From assembly GCF_029868325.1 (NCBI RefSeq), contig NZ_JARWNW010000209.1, positions 1 through 62,460 on the forward strand: DNA of 62,460 nucleotides, read 5' to 3'. The stretch's first letter is position 1; each line of letters starts with the position of its first letter. This DNA is from Nocardia carnea. Its GTDB lineage: Bacteria; Actinomycetota; Actinomycetes; Mycobacteriales; Mycobacteriaceae. The notes beneath the pieces are model-generated. The model saw only the letters and a program-made list of their open reading frames with translations. It was not told where the DNA came from and ran no database searches. The position numbers and the translations under genes were made by a program. Positions 17,918 to 27,460 of the stretch are shown in pieces.

Positions 17918-20900
17918 GTGAGTAGCGATACGTTCGTCGGAGTTCGCATTCAGGGCGGTCTGGTACCGGCGGATCTGCTGCAACGGCTCACCCAGCCCGG
18001 ACCCGGCTCGATGAGCGGTCTGCAGTCCTCCGACTACCACCTGGCGGCCGGGGAGTCGGTGCGTGACGCCGCCAACCGAGTGTGGTCATATCTCCAGGGA
18101 GTATGGCGCGCCTACCGTGATGCTCTGGACAAGCTCCCGGAAACAGACGCGGCCACTGCCCTGACCCGCGAGCGGTTTTCGCTGGTTCTTCTCGATCAGC
18201 TCGGATACGGCCGCGTCCAGCGCACGCCGAGGGGCGGCCTGACTGCTGAGGGCGAGTCCTACCCGGTCTCCCATCTGTGGCAGAACGTGCCGATCCACTT
18301 GCTGGGCGCCCGGGTCGATTTGGACACTCGGACCAAAGGAGTACCTGGCGCGGCTGGATCGTCACCTCAGGCCATGGTGCAGGAAGCGCTCAACCGTTCG
18401 GACGAGCACCTGTGGGCGATCCTCTCCAACGGTCGGCTCGTGCGACTGCTCCGCGACTCGACGTCGCTGGTCGGTTCGGCCTATATCGAGTTCGATCTGG
18501 AGGCGATCTTCGAGGGCGATCTGTTCGCCGATTTCCTGCTTCTCTACACCCTGTGCCATGTCTCCCGGCTGGAGATACGCGATCCCGAGATCGGGCCGGC
18601 TTCGTGCCGGCTGGAGCAGTGGCGCACGGAATCTGTCGAATCCGGTTCACGCGCATTGAATCTCCTGCGTGACGGCGTGGTGGAAGCACTGCGCGTATTC
18701 GGGTCGGGATTCCTGTCCCATCCCGACAACTCCACCCTCCGTGACGACCTGAGAAGCGGGAAGCTCAGCAGAGAAGACCTGCATCATGCACTGCTCCGCG
18801 TGGTGTACCGGATGCTGTTCACGTTCGTCGCCGAAGACCGCGGTGCGCTGCTGGACCCGTCCGCGCCACCCGAGGCACGTCAGCGCTACACCGACTACTT
18901 CTCCACCGCGAGGTTGCGCTCCACCGCGCAACGCCGCTTCGGTGATCGGCATCCCGACAAATGGCGGGCACTCACTCTGGTATGGCGCGGGCTGGGTAGC
19001 GAGAACGGTCTACCGGCACTCGGCCTACCAGGGCTCGGCGGCCTGTTCGAGCAGGGAGAGCTCGACCGTCTCACCGAGTGTTCCCTCAGCAATCACACTC
19101 TGCTCTCCGCGGCAAAAGAGCTCTCCACCGTGCGCGAGCCCGGCTCGCAGATGTTGCGGGTCGTCGACTATCGGAACCTCGGCGCCGAAGAACTCGGCAG
19201 TATCTACGAGTCGCTGCTCGAATACGTGCCACAGTGGGACCCGGCACGCAACGCCTACACCCTCGATATCGCGGCCGGCAACGATCGCAAGGACACCGGC
19301 TCGTACTACACGCCGACCTCCCTCGTCGAATCACTGCTCGACACCGCGCTCGACCCCGTGCTGGACGATGCCGAGAAGAGCGACAACCCCGAAGCCACTC
19401 TCCTTCAGCTAACGGTGTGTGACCCCGCTTGTGGCAGTGGGCATTTCCTGGTCGGCGCGGCTCGCCGCATCGCCAAGCGGGTAGCCGCAATACGCTCGGG
19501 CGACCCGGAACCGACACCGGCCGCAGTGCGTGCGGCGATGCGAGACGTGGTGTCGCATTGCGTATACGGCGTCGACGTGAATCCCCTCTCCGTCGAACTG
19601 GCCAAGGTGTCGCTGTGGATGGAGGCCCTCGAACCGGGCCGTCCCCTGGCATTCCTCGACGCCCAGATCAAAGTGGGCAACGCACTCGTCGGCGCCACGC
19701 CGCTGCTGCTGAGCCGAGAACTACCCGACGACGCGTTCAAACCCGTCGAAGGCGACGACAAGAAGATCAGCGCCGCCATCAAGAAGCAGAACAAGGCCGA
19801 ACGCGAACACGGCTCTCAAGAGAGTCTGTTCGACCTCCCGGCCCGGGTCACCAACGAGCCTCTCCGCTCCCGCATCGAAGACGTGATCGCAGCCAAGCCA
19901 CTGTCGCTCAGCGATGTCCACGTCCAGCAGCAACGGCTCCGCGCCTATGCGGAGTCCGACGAGTACCGGCATCAACGGCTCATTGCGGATGCCTGGTGCG
20001 CAGCCTTCGTATGGCCGAAACACCAAGGCGCACCCAAAGCAATAACCCAGGCTGTCCTTGGTGCACTCGCTGCTGGCGAGAACGCCCTCGATGACGCCAT
20101 GCGAGCAGAACTGGCGCGACTTGCGGCCGAATACCGATTTTTCCATTGGCACCTTGAGTTTCCCCACATTTTCCCTACGGACGGAGGAGATGGTTCAGCC
20201 GCTACAACCGCAGCGGGACCAGGGTTCTCGGCAATTCTTGGCAACCCACCGTGGGACCAAGTTCAGTTCGATCCGCAAGAGTTTTTTGCGTCACGACGCC
20301 CAGACATCTCCTCTGAGGCGATCAAGTCCAAACGTGACCTTGCAATAAGAAGTCTGCAGCACGATGATCCATCACTTTTTACTAGCTATCTCGCAGCGAT
20401 GCGTAAAGTCGACGGCCTGAAGCACTTCTTTCACAACTCTGGTCGATTCCCGCTTACAAGTTACGGTCGCCTACATACCGCACCTCTATTCACTGAGCTC
20501 AGTCGCGATTACATTAATCCGGCCGGGAGGTCAGGAGTCATCGTGCCCAGCGGAATTGCGACCGATTCATTCAACCAATACTTCTTCAAGGATCTGGTCG
20601 AGCATGGCTCCATCGCCAGCCTGTATGACTTCGAGAACTCCAAACCGTTGTTCCCAGGAGTGCATCGCAGCTTCAAGTTCTGTCTTCTCACCCTCACAGG
20701 ACGCGACAGTCGCGAACCTCAAGCTGACTTCGCGTTCTTCATGCACGAGCCGACCGATCTACAACGCGACGGCGCCCGCTTCACCCTCACCCCTGAAGAA
20801 ATCGAGCTTCTCAACCCCAATACCGGCACCTGCCCGGTGTTCCGAACGCGACGTGACGCCGATGTCACTCTCAGGGTTTACCGTCAAAACCCCGCGCTAA

Positions 20901-21841
20901 TTCGCGACAACGACCGGGACGGCAATCCATGGAAAATCAAGTTGCACCTTACGTTCATGATGAACGTCGACTCGCATATGTTTCATACTAGAACCCAACT
21001 AGAGGAGTCTGGATGGGTCCTGAATGGCAACGTCTTCAAGAGAGGTGACGATCGAATGCTTCCGCTGTACGAAGCAAAGATGATCCACCATTTCGACCCT
21101 CGATGGGCAACCTATGATTCTAGTGACACCCCCCGAGATGTCACACCTGAAGAAAAAGGGGCGGATTTTACTATCCTCCCGCGATACTGGGTTGACTCCA
21201 GAGAATGTGAGTCGAAGCTCCCGGAACCAGATATCGGCTCTGGTGAACATTTTGCTTGGCGAGGGGTGACGCGAACCACCGACGCGCGGACGGCGATAGG
21301 ATCGGTCGTCCCGAACTATGCAGGAATCGGGAATTACGATATTGTCACCGGCCTTTCAGGACCCAGGTTATACGCTTTTTCAGCAGCCTTCTCGTCTTTC
21401 GCTTTCGATTTTGTCACGCGACAAAAACTGAGCAATATGCATCTTCAGTTCAGCGTGGTAAAGCAGCTTCCAATGCCCCATCCTGCTAAACTGATTGATC
21501 CTGCTCCATGGGTCCCTGGAGAAACTCCTCTTGAGTGGATATCAGCAAGAACCGAGAGGCTCTTGAAGATTTGGGAAGGTCAGCCTATCCGCGACGCCCT
21601 CCGTGCAGAACTTGATGCCGCTTTCTTTCACCTGTACGGCATCCCCCGAGACGACGTCGAGTACATCATGGACACCTTCCCCATCGTCAAACGCAAGGAC
21701 GAGGCCGCCCATGGCGAGTACCGCACCAAGCGTCTGATCTTAGAGATCTACGACGCCATGACCGAAGCCGAACGCACCGGTGTGCCGTACCGCTCGCCCT
21801 TTGACGAGCTCACGACTTCAGCTCTAGGAGAGCAGGAATGA
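17918..21841 (+). CDS. Eco57I-like N6-adenine DNA methyltransferase (DrmMI / type IIG-like)
   Basis: The product has 1,307 aa and starts at a GTG touching the upstream stop. The first ~440 residues resemble the N-terminal region of Eco57I/type ISP-class enzymes. SAM motif I is DPACGSGHFLVG at about 502-513, motif II-like GVDVNPLSVELAKVSLW near 551, and the adenine-specific catalytic motif NPPW at 776-779. The remaining ~500 residues should hold target recognition. From about 20130 to 21600 base composition drops: sampled 60-base rows are 43-48% G+C, against about 60% just before and after, and rare codons (ATA, AGA, TTA) appear. This suggests a swapped specificity segment. No clear nuclease motif is seen at the N-terminus, so self-marking is the likely role. 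It overlaps mcrB by 4 bases. Confidence 0.88.
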   Translation: MSSDTFVGVRIQGGLVPADLLQRLTQPGPGSMSGLQSSDYHLAAGESVRDAANRVWSYLQGVWRAYRDALDKLPETDAATALTRERFSLVLLDQLGYGRVQRTPRGGLTAEGESYPVSHLWQNVPIHLLGARVDLDTRTKGVPGAAGSSPQAMVQEALNRSDEHLWAILSNGRLVRLLRDSTSLVGSAYIEFDLEAIFEGDLFADFLLLYTLCHVSRLEIRDPEIGPASCRLEQWRTESVESGSRALNLLRDGVVEALRVFGSGFLSHPDNSTLRDDLRSGKLSREDLHHALLRVVYRMLFTFVAEDRGALLDPSAPPEARQRYTDYFSTARLRSTAQRRFGDRHPDKWRALTLVWRGLGSENGLPALGLPGLGGLFEQGELDRLTECSLSNHTLLSAAKELSTVREPGSQMLRVVDYRNLGAEELGSIYESLLEYVPQWDPARNAYTLDIAAGNDRKDTGSYYTPTSLVESLLDTALDPVLDDAEKSDNPEATLLQLTVCDPACGSGHFLVGAARRIAKRVAAIRSGDPEPTPAAVRAAMRDVVSHCVYGVDVNPLSVELAKVSLWMEALEPGRPLAFLDAQIKVGNALVGATPLLLSRELPDDAFKPVEGDDKKISAAIKKQNKAEREHGSQESLFDLPARVTNEPLRSRIEDVIAAKPLSLSDVHVQQQRLRAYAESDEYRHQRLIADAWCAAFVWPKHQGAPKAITQAVLGALAAGENALDDAMRAELARLAAEYRFFHWHLEFPHIFPTDGGDGSAATTAAGPGFSAILGNPPWDQVQFDPQEFFASRRPDISSEAIKSKRDLAIRSLQHDDPSLFTSYLAAMRKVDGLKHFFHNSGRFPLTSYGRLHTAPLFTELSRDYINPAGRSGVIVPSGIATDSFNQYFFKDLVEHGSIASLYDFENSKPLFPGVHRSFKFCLLTLTGRDSREPQADFAFFMHEPTDLQRDGARFTLTPEEIELLNPNTGTCPVFRTRRDADVTLRVYRQNPALIRDNDRDGNPWKIKLHLTFMMNVDSHMFHTRTQLEESGWVLNGNVFKRGDDRMLPLYEAKMIHHFDPRWATYDSSDTPRDVTPEEKGADFTILPRYWVDSRECESKLPEPDIGSGEHFAWRGVTRTTDARTAIGSVVPNYAGIGNYDIVTGLSGPRLYAFSAAFSSFAFDFVTRQKLSNMHLQFSVVKQLPMPHPAKLIDPAPWVPGETPLEWISARTERLLKIWEGQPIRDALRAELDAAFFHLYGIPRDDVEYIMDTFPIVKRKDEAAHGEYRTKRLILEIYDAMTEAERTGVPYRSPFDELTTSALGEQE

Positions 21842-24066
21842 CCGATCCGGTTTCCGCATCGTTGGGCCGGCCGGCCGGTGTCGCTGTGGCCTCGCTCGGC
21901 CGTCGGATGATCGAGGAGTGTCTCGGCGCGGGCGGCTCGATACTCACTCCGTCCCATCCGGTATGGACGCGGGACAACCTGGCCGAACTTCGACGCGATT
22001 TCGTCGATCGCCCCGACGCCGGGGCCGGGAGTTTCTTCGACAAGCTCGGCAAGCAGTTGGCGAACACATCACCGTCCGCGGTGCAATTGTTCGCGGAGCT
22101 ACTCCTGCTGAACCTGCTCCCGATCGTCAACCTCAGAGGTGAAACAAAGATCGAGCAGTTGAAAGCCGTGCTCGCGATGAGCGCCGCCCCGATTTCCATT
22201 CCTCAGGATATCGCCGACACGCTTCGTGCCGGCGGCGTGTATCACGGTGGCCAGGCCTTCAACAACTATCGATGGGTTCAACTTCAGTACCTGATCGAGT
22301 TCGCCTCGTACTTCATGGACCTTCCCGAGAGTGAGCGGCGCCTCGCTTTGGATAATCCGCTGGCCTTCCGGGATGCGGCGAATTCCGTCGAAACAGGGCA
22401 GGCGGCACAGCGCCAATCTCTGTTGTACTTGGCGTTTCCGAGCTTCTATCTGCCCATTGTCAGCCCGGCGCATCGGCGCCGCATTCGCGATGCCTTCGCG
22501 GATTACCTGGACCATGCCCCCGATGACGTCGACGAGGATCTGCACGACATCAACGAGGCGCTCATTCAGGAGCAAGGCGGCCCGGTCGACTTCTACCGCA
22601 CTCCATGGAAGGAACGCTGGGATCCACCGTCCGAGCCGGCCGCTCCGACGGATACCGTGCAACACGCCTGGCGGGTGCGTGGCTCCAATGTGCTCGGCTA
22701 CGACCTGGTGCCGAAGTGGCGGGAGAAGGGCATCGTGTCGCTGTCGGCGCGGCTGCTTCGACCGGTGGAATCCGACATCACCCGCGAGGAACTCAAGGGT
22801 TACATCGAGGAGGACTACCGCACCTCCGGTTACGCGGCGCGGCAGGACAAGTTCGACGAGTTCTACGCCTTCCTCGCCCGCATGCATACCGGCGATTTCG
22901 TGGTGACCTTCAGTCAGCGACGCCTGTATTTCGGCACCATTACCGGCGACGCGGAATACACCAAGAGCGAAGACGGCCTGTCCAATCTGCGCCGCACCGT
23001 GAAATGGGAACCGCATTCGATCCCACTCGATGATGTCCCCGAAGAGCTGACGGCGCTGCTGGACAGTCCGAGCGACGTCGCTGACCTGTCCGCCCGTATC
23101 GACCTGCTGCGCACCCTGACAGAGCGCCGACATGGCCCTCCTTTGGCCAAATCGGCGAACTTGCCCGACGCCACCCCGGAACTGGCGGAACGACTTCATG
23201 TCCCACAAGCGTGGCTACAGGAATGCATCGAGCTGCTCCGCGACCGTCCTCAGCTCGTCTTCTATGGGCCGCCCGGCACCGGGAAGACCTATCTGGCGCA
23301 GAAGATCGCCGAGCATATCGCGCCCGACGGCAATGTCACTGTCGTGCAGTTCCATCCGGCGTATTCCTATGAGGACTTCTTCGAAGGCTACCGCCCGGTT
23401 CCCACCGGTAACGGCCAGATCGGCTTCGACCTCAAGCCTGGTCCCTTGCGCCGGATCGTGGACAAGGCGGTGGAGAATCCGACCGCTGTGTACGTGCTCA
23501 TCATGGACGAGATCAACCGCGGCAACCTCGCCAAGATCTTCGGCGAGCTGTACTTCCTGCTGGAATATCGCAATACCGCCATCGATCTGTTGTACCGGTC
23601 GGAGTCCGAGGGGGAATTCTCCCTGCCGAAGAACCTCGTCATCATCGGCACCATGAACACCGCCGACCGGTCCATCGCATTGGTCGATGCCGCCATGCGC
23701 CGGCGTTTCGCCTTCGTTCCCCTTCACCCCAGCGAACCCCCGACGAACGACGTGCTGCGTCGATGGCTCGCCGTGACCGGTTACGACAGCACGGCCGCCG
23801 ATCTCCTCGATGCCCTCAACGCACGCATCGAGGATCCCGATTTCAAGATCGGCCCGTCGTACTTCATGCGGCCCGCTGTCCATACGCCGGGCGGCTTCGA
23901 AAGGGTGTGGCGGACCGCGATTCTCCCGCTGCTCGAGGAGCACCACTACGGAGATCGAACGATGGACGTTACACAGACATACGGGCTCGATACCATCCGC
24001 CGCAGTATCCAGCTCCCTCCCGAGAACCCCGAGCAGGTCGATGAATCGCCGCCTGACGCTGACTGA
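21838..24066 (+). CDS. McrB-like AAA+ GTPase/ATPase
   Basis: The 742-aa protein has a C-terminal AAA+ module of the McrB type: Walker A GPPGTGKT at 477-484, a segment FHPAYSYEDFFEGYRP typical of McrB, Walker B IMDEINRGNLAKIFGE from about 555, and sensor region GTMNTADRSIALVDAAMRRRF. McrB forms hexamers that translocate and drive the McrC nuclease. The N-terminal 270 residues are not recognised. Residues about 275-400 (WRVRGSNVLGYDL to LRRTVKWEP) have the pattern of a PUA-like (EVE/YTH-type) modified-base reader, which is inference from pattern only. The ATG overlaps the methyltransferase stop, and mcrC starts inside its 3' end. Confidence 0.88.
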   Translation: MTDPVSASLGRPAGVAVASLGRRMIEECLGAGGSILTPSHPVWTRDNLAELRRDFVDRPDAGAGSFFDKLGKQLANTSPSAVQLFAELLLLNLLPIVNLRGETKIEQLKAVLAMSAAPISIPQDIADTLRAGGVYHGGQAFNNYRWVQLQYLIEFASYFMDLPESERRLALDNPLAFRDAANSVETGQAAQRQSLLYLAFPSFYLPIVSPAHRRRIRDAFADYLDHAPDDVDEDLHDINEALIQEQGGPVDFYRTPWKERWDPPSEPAAPTDTVQHAWRVRGSNVLGYDLVPKWREKGIVSLSARLLRPVESDITREELKGYIEEDYRTSGYAARQDKFDEFYAFLARMHTGDFVVTFSQRRLYFGTITGDAEYTKSEDGLSNLRRTVKWEPHSIPLDDVPEELTALLDSPSDVADLSARIDLLRTLTERRHGPPLAKSANLPDATPELAERLHVPQAWLQECIELLRDRPQLVFYGPPGTGKTYLAQKIAEHIAPDGNVTVVQFHPAYSYEDFFEGYRPVPTGNGQIGFDLKPGPLRRIVDKAVENPTAVYVLIMDEINRGNLAKIFGELYFLLEYRNTAIDLLYRSESEGEFSLPKNLVIIGTMNTADRSIALVDAAMRRRFAFVPLHPSEPPTNDVLRRWLAVTGYDSTAADLLDALNARIEDPDFKIGPSYFMRPAVHTPGGFERVWRTAILPLLEEHHYGDRTMDVTQTYGLDTIRRSIQLPPENPEQVDESPPDAD

Positions 24067-25234
24067 GGGTGATCCCCCGCAACGCATCGCGCTCACCGAC
24101 CCCGAATACACCGCAGTTCGTCGGCTCGGCATCGCTACGGTCGTGCCCACCACAACTCCTGGGGAGTACGACGTGGCAGCCGGACGGAAGGTTGGTGCGG
24201 TCGCCCTTGCCGACCGGGAGATCTTGGTCCTGCCGAAGGTCAGTGATCTGAACCGGCTCGTATTCCTGGCCGGCTACTCGCGCAATCCCGACATCTGGCG
24301 GGACGACCTGGTCCATCTCGAGCCGGCCGACGAACTGTTCCCGGCGCTCGCAGAAGCCTTCTCTCGCACCGCTACCCGAGCGGCGGAGCGAGGACTGCTG
24401 ATGGGTTACCGAACTGTCAGCGACACCTTGCCGGTGCTGCGGGGCCGGCTTCTCGCCAGTGCGCAGATGAACCAACGGTTCGGAATGCCGCTACCGCTGG
24501 CGGTCGAATACGACGAGTTCACCTCCGACACGGACGAGAACCGAATCCTGCTCCTCGCCACCACGCGCCTGCTTACGGTGCCACGCATCACCGAATCCGC
24601 TCGTCGGCGCCTGCATCGGCTGCGGGCCGCTCTGGCCGATGTCACCCTCTTGCCGCGTGGCGCGGCGCTGCCGCCCTGGCAGCCAACGCGCCTCAACGCT
24701 CGCTTCCACAACGCTCTGTGCCTGGCCGAGATCGCGCTGAGCGCGGAATCCTTCGGGCACCGCTTCGGCTCTCTCACTGTCACCGGCTATATGTTCGACA
24801 TGTGGCGGATCTACGAGGACTTCGTCTGCACCGCGCTGAGCGAATCACTTGCCCCGCACGGCGGGCACTGCGCGCTCCAGTATCGGATGCCGATGGACGA
24901 AGCCGCACAGGTGCTCATGCGTCCGGACCTGATGTGGCTGAACCGAAACCGAGCACCCCAGGCTGTCGTCGACGCGAAATACAAAATCGAATCACCGGCC
25001 GGGTTCCCTGATGCCGACCTGTATCAGATGCTGGCCTACTGCACCGTGACCGGCCTCGACCATGGACACCTCGTGTATGCCAAGGGCAACGCCGCCACCC
25101 GCGACTACCGGGTACGGGGCAGTTCGATCACCATCCACTGCCACGTCCTGGATCTCTCGCTGCGTCCGTCCGAGCTGCTCGCCGCCATCGACGATCTCGC
25201 GGCCAGAATCGCCGCAACCAGTAAGGAGGGGTGA
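24041..25234 (+). CDS. McrC-like restriction endonuclease subunit
   Basis: The 397-aa product starts at an ATG 26 bases inside the mcrB 3' end; a longer reading from 23810 would lie entirely inside mcrB. The N-terminal half is the McrB-interacting, beta-rich part (REILVLPKVSDLNRLVFLAGYS). The C-terminal half holds a PD-(D/E)xK nuclease: MRPDLMWL near residue 296, then VVDAKYK with D311 and K313. In McrBC the pair cuts DNA with modified cytosines. The stop overlaps the start of the helicase gene. Confidence 0.88.
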   Translation: MNRRLTLTEGDPPQRIALTDPEYTAVRRLGIATVVPTTTPGEYDVAAGRKVGAVALADREILVLPKVSDLNRLVFLAGYSRNPDIWRDDLVHLEPADELFPALAEAFSRTATRAAERGLLMGYRTVSDTLPVLRGRLLASAQMNQRFGMPLPLAVEYDEFTSDTDENRILLLATTRLLTVPRITESARRRLHRLRAALADVTLLPRGAALPPWQPTRLNARFHNALCLAEIALSAESFGHRFGSLTVTGYMFDMWRIYEDFVCTALSESLAPHGGHCALQYRMPMDEAAQVLMRPDLMWLNRNRAPQAVVDAKYKIESPAGFPDADLYQMLAYCTVTGLDHGHLVYAKGNAATRDYRVRGSSITIHCHVLDLSLRPSELLAAIDDLAARIAATSKEG

Positions 25235-27366
25235 TGGCCCGCCTCGCTATCGACAAGGATTTCCTGCTCGACTTCGGTCGGCTGGACCGGCCCCTCCAAG
25301 ACAAGGTGGCCACCGTCTTCGAGAAGTTCGAAACAGCCACGCATGCCGGCATCCACCTCGAAAAACTCAACAAGGCCCGGAACTCACGATTCCGATCGGT
25401 GCGCATCGACAAGTTCTGGCGTGGCATCGTCCTGGCGCCCGAAACAGGGGATACCTACACCCTTCTGAAGGTACTGCCGCACGACGATGCCTACGCCTGG
25501 GCACAGCGGCGCGATGTCTCGGTGAACCGAGCGACCGGCGGCATCGAAATCCGCGACGAAGTGGCCCTGACCGAGGCCCTGCCCGCCGTGAGCGCAGCGG
25601 CCGAGAAGACAACGGAACGGCTGTTCGCGGGCATCAAGGACACCGATATGGAACGGCTCGGCATCGATGAGCGGACCCTCGCCTTCGCCCGTGCGCTGAC
25701 GACGGTGGAGACTCTGGAGGCGGCACAAGACTTCCTGCCGACCACGCAGTGGCAGGTGCTGTACGGCCTGGCAGCGGGAATGACGGCCGACGAAGTATGG
25801 GCCGACCTCGGCGCCGACCTGCTCTCTGAACCGGTCGATACCAACGACTTGGACGCGGCTGTGCAACGCAGCACGGGACGCATCCTGCTGGTCGACGGAC
25901 CGGACGAACTCATGGCAGTCTTCGCGGACCCATTCGCCTTGTGGCGGATTTACCTGCATCCCGCCCAGCAGTCCATCGTCGACGGCACATACAACGGACC
26001 GGTCCGCGTGACCGGCGGCCCGGGCACCGGGAAGACCGTGGTGGCGTTGCACCGCGCCAAGCGACTCGCCGAGCTCGGCGAAGGGAAAGTGCTGGTCACT
26101 ACCTTCACTTCCACACTCGCAGAATCTCTCGAGGACGGCCTGCTCATGCTGGTCGACGATCCCGCACACGCGTCCCGCATCGTCGTCCAGAACATCGACC
26201 GGATCGCACACCGCATCTTCCGTGAACGCCACGGGGCACCGCGGATGCTGAAAAGCATTGAGGAGACGGCGCTGTGGCGCGAGGCCCAGTCCGCTCATTC
26301 CACCCCGTTCACCGAAACTTTCCTCGCCGAGGAGTGGCGGAACGTGGTACTCGCCCAACAGATCGGTAACGAAGCCGAGTACCTGAGCGCCCGTCGGCGC
26401 GGTCGCGGTCGAAGGCTCGGCGCAACGCAAAAACTCCAGGTCTGGTCCGCGATCCAGGCATTCGAGAATCTCCTGAGCGAACGCGGCTTCTGGACCCACG
26501 AGACCATCCGCCGCGAGGCCACCCGCCTTCTCCAGGAGAGCGCGCAGAAGCCCTACCGGCACATCATCGTCGACGAAGCACAAGACCTGAGCCCCGACCA
26601 ATGGCGGCTCCTACGCGCCATGGTTGCCGAACAACCGAACGACTTGTTCCTGGCCGGCGACACCCACCAACGCATCTACGACAACCACGTCAGCCTGCGC
26701 GATGTCGGCATCAATATCGCTGGCAGATCGCGGCGGCTCTCGATCAACTACCGCACCACAGCCGAGATCCTCACCTGGAGCCTCGGACTGCTGCACGGCA
26801 CTGAGTTCGACGATATGGATGGTGGCATCGAATCCCTCGCAGGATGCCGGTCAGAAGTCCACGGTGATCCACCGGAGGTAGCCGGCTTCTCCACGGTCGA
26901 AGCCGAACTCGACCACATCACCGCGAAAATCCGCAGCTGGACAGAAGACAGGGTGGCTCCGGAGGATATCGGGATAGCCACCCGCACAAAGCGATTGGGA
27001 GATCAGATCGCGAACCGTCTCGCGGACTCGAAGATCCCCGCCAGTCTGCTGGCCAAGAGTACGACCACACCGGGATCTGTCTCGATCGGCACCATGCACC
27101 GCATGAAGGGTCTCGAATTCCGTTGCTTGGCAGTCGCCGGCGTCGGCGAGAGCATGATCCCCGCGGCGTCAGCGGTAACTTCCCTCAAGGACGATCCCCA
27201 CACCCACGACCTCGACATCCTCCGCGAGCGCAGCCTCCTGTTCGTGGCCTGCACCCGAGCTCGGGAACAGCTCCTCGTCACCTGGCATGGTGAGGTAAGC
27301 CCATTCCTGGAGAACGGGATAGGGGCAAGCGACCCACAGCATCCTGGGGCGCCCAAGTTGATCTGA
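25234..27366 (+). CDS. UvrD/Rep-family helicase with RelE/ParE-like N-terminal domain
   Basis: The 710-aa protein has two parts. Residues 1-110 look like a RelE/ParE-fold toxin domain (LEKLNKARNSRFRSVRIDKFWRGI and LLKVLPHDDAYAWAQRR). Residues from about 225 on are an SF1A helicase: Q-motif-like LHPAQQSIVDG, Walker A GGPGTGKT at 261-268, Walker B VDEAQDLSPDQW near 446, GDTHQRIYDN, and the C-terminal LLFVACTRAREQLLVTW. No nuclease domain is visible. The ATG at 25234 has a strong AAGGAGG at 25223-25229; a GTG one codon earlier is possible. RelE-like/UvrD fusions exist elsewhere; the toxin-like part may bind RNA, DNA or a partner rather than act as a toxin. Confidence 0.85.
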   Translation: MARLAIDKDFLLDFGRLDRPLQDKVATVFEKFETATHAGIHLEKLNKARNSRFRSVRIDKFWRGIVLAPETGDTYTLLKVLPHDDAYAWAQRRDVSVNRATGGIEIRDEVALTEALPAVSAAAEKTTERLFAGIKDTDMERLGIDERTLAFARALTTVETLEAAQDFLPTTQWQVLYGLAAGMTADEVWADLGADLLSEPVDTNDLDAAVQRSTGRILLVDGPDELMAVFADPFALWRIYLHPAQQSIVDGTYNGPVRVTGGPGTGKTVVALHRAKRLAELGEGKVLVTTFTSTLAESLEDGLLMLVDDPAHASRIVVQNIDRIAHRIFRERHGAPRMLKSIEETALWREAQSAHSTPFTETFLAEEWRNVVLAQQIGNEAEYLSARRRGRGRRLGATQKLQVWSAIQAFENLLSERGFWTHETIRREATRLLQESAQKPYRHIIVDEAQDLSPDQWRLLRAMVAEQPNDLFLAGDTHQRIYDNHVSLRDVGINIAGRSRRLSINYRTTAEILTWSLGLLHGTEFDDMDGGIESLAGCRSEVHGDPPEVAGFSTVEAELDHITAKIRSWTEDRVAPEDIGIATRTKRLGDQIANRLADSKIPASLLAKSTTTPGSVSIGTMHRMKGLEFRCLAVAGVGESMIPAASAVTSLKDDPHTHDLDILRERSLLFVACTRAREQLLVTWHGEVSPFLENGIGASDPQHPGAPKLI

Positions 27367-27460
27367 CGTTCGCCGGTGACCGGTGTGTGGTTCTACGATA
27401 TTTCTACGATTTGCCGGCGGGCCAGCACGGGAACTTACGCACTGCCCTACGCTTCGTAGC

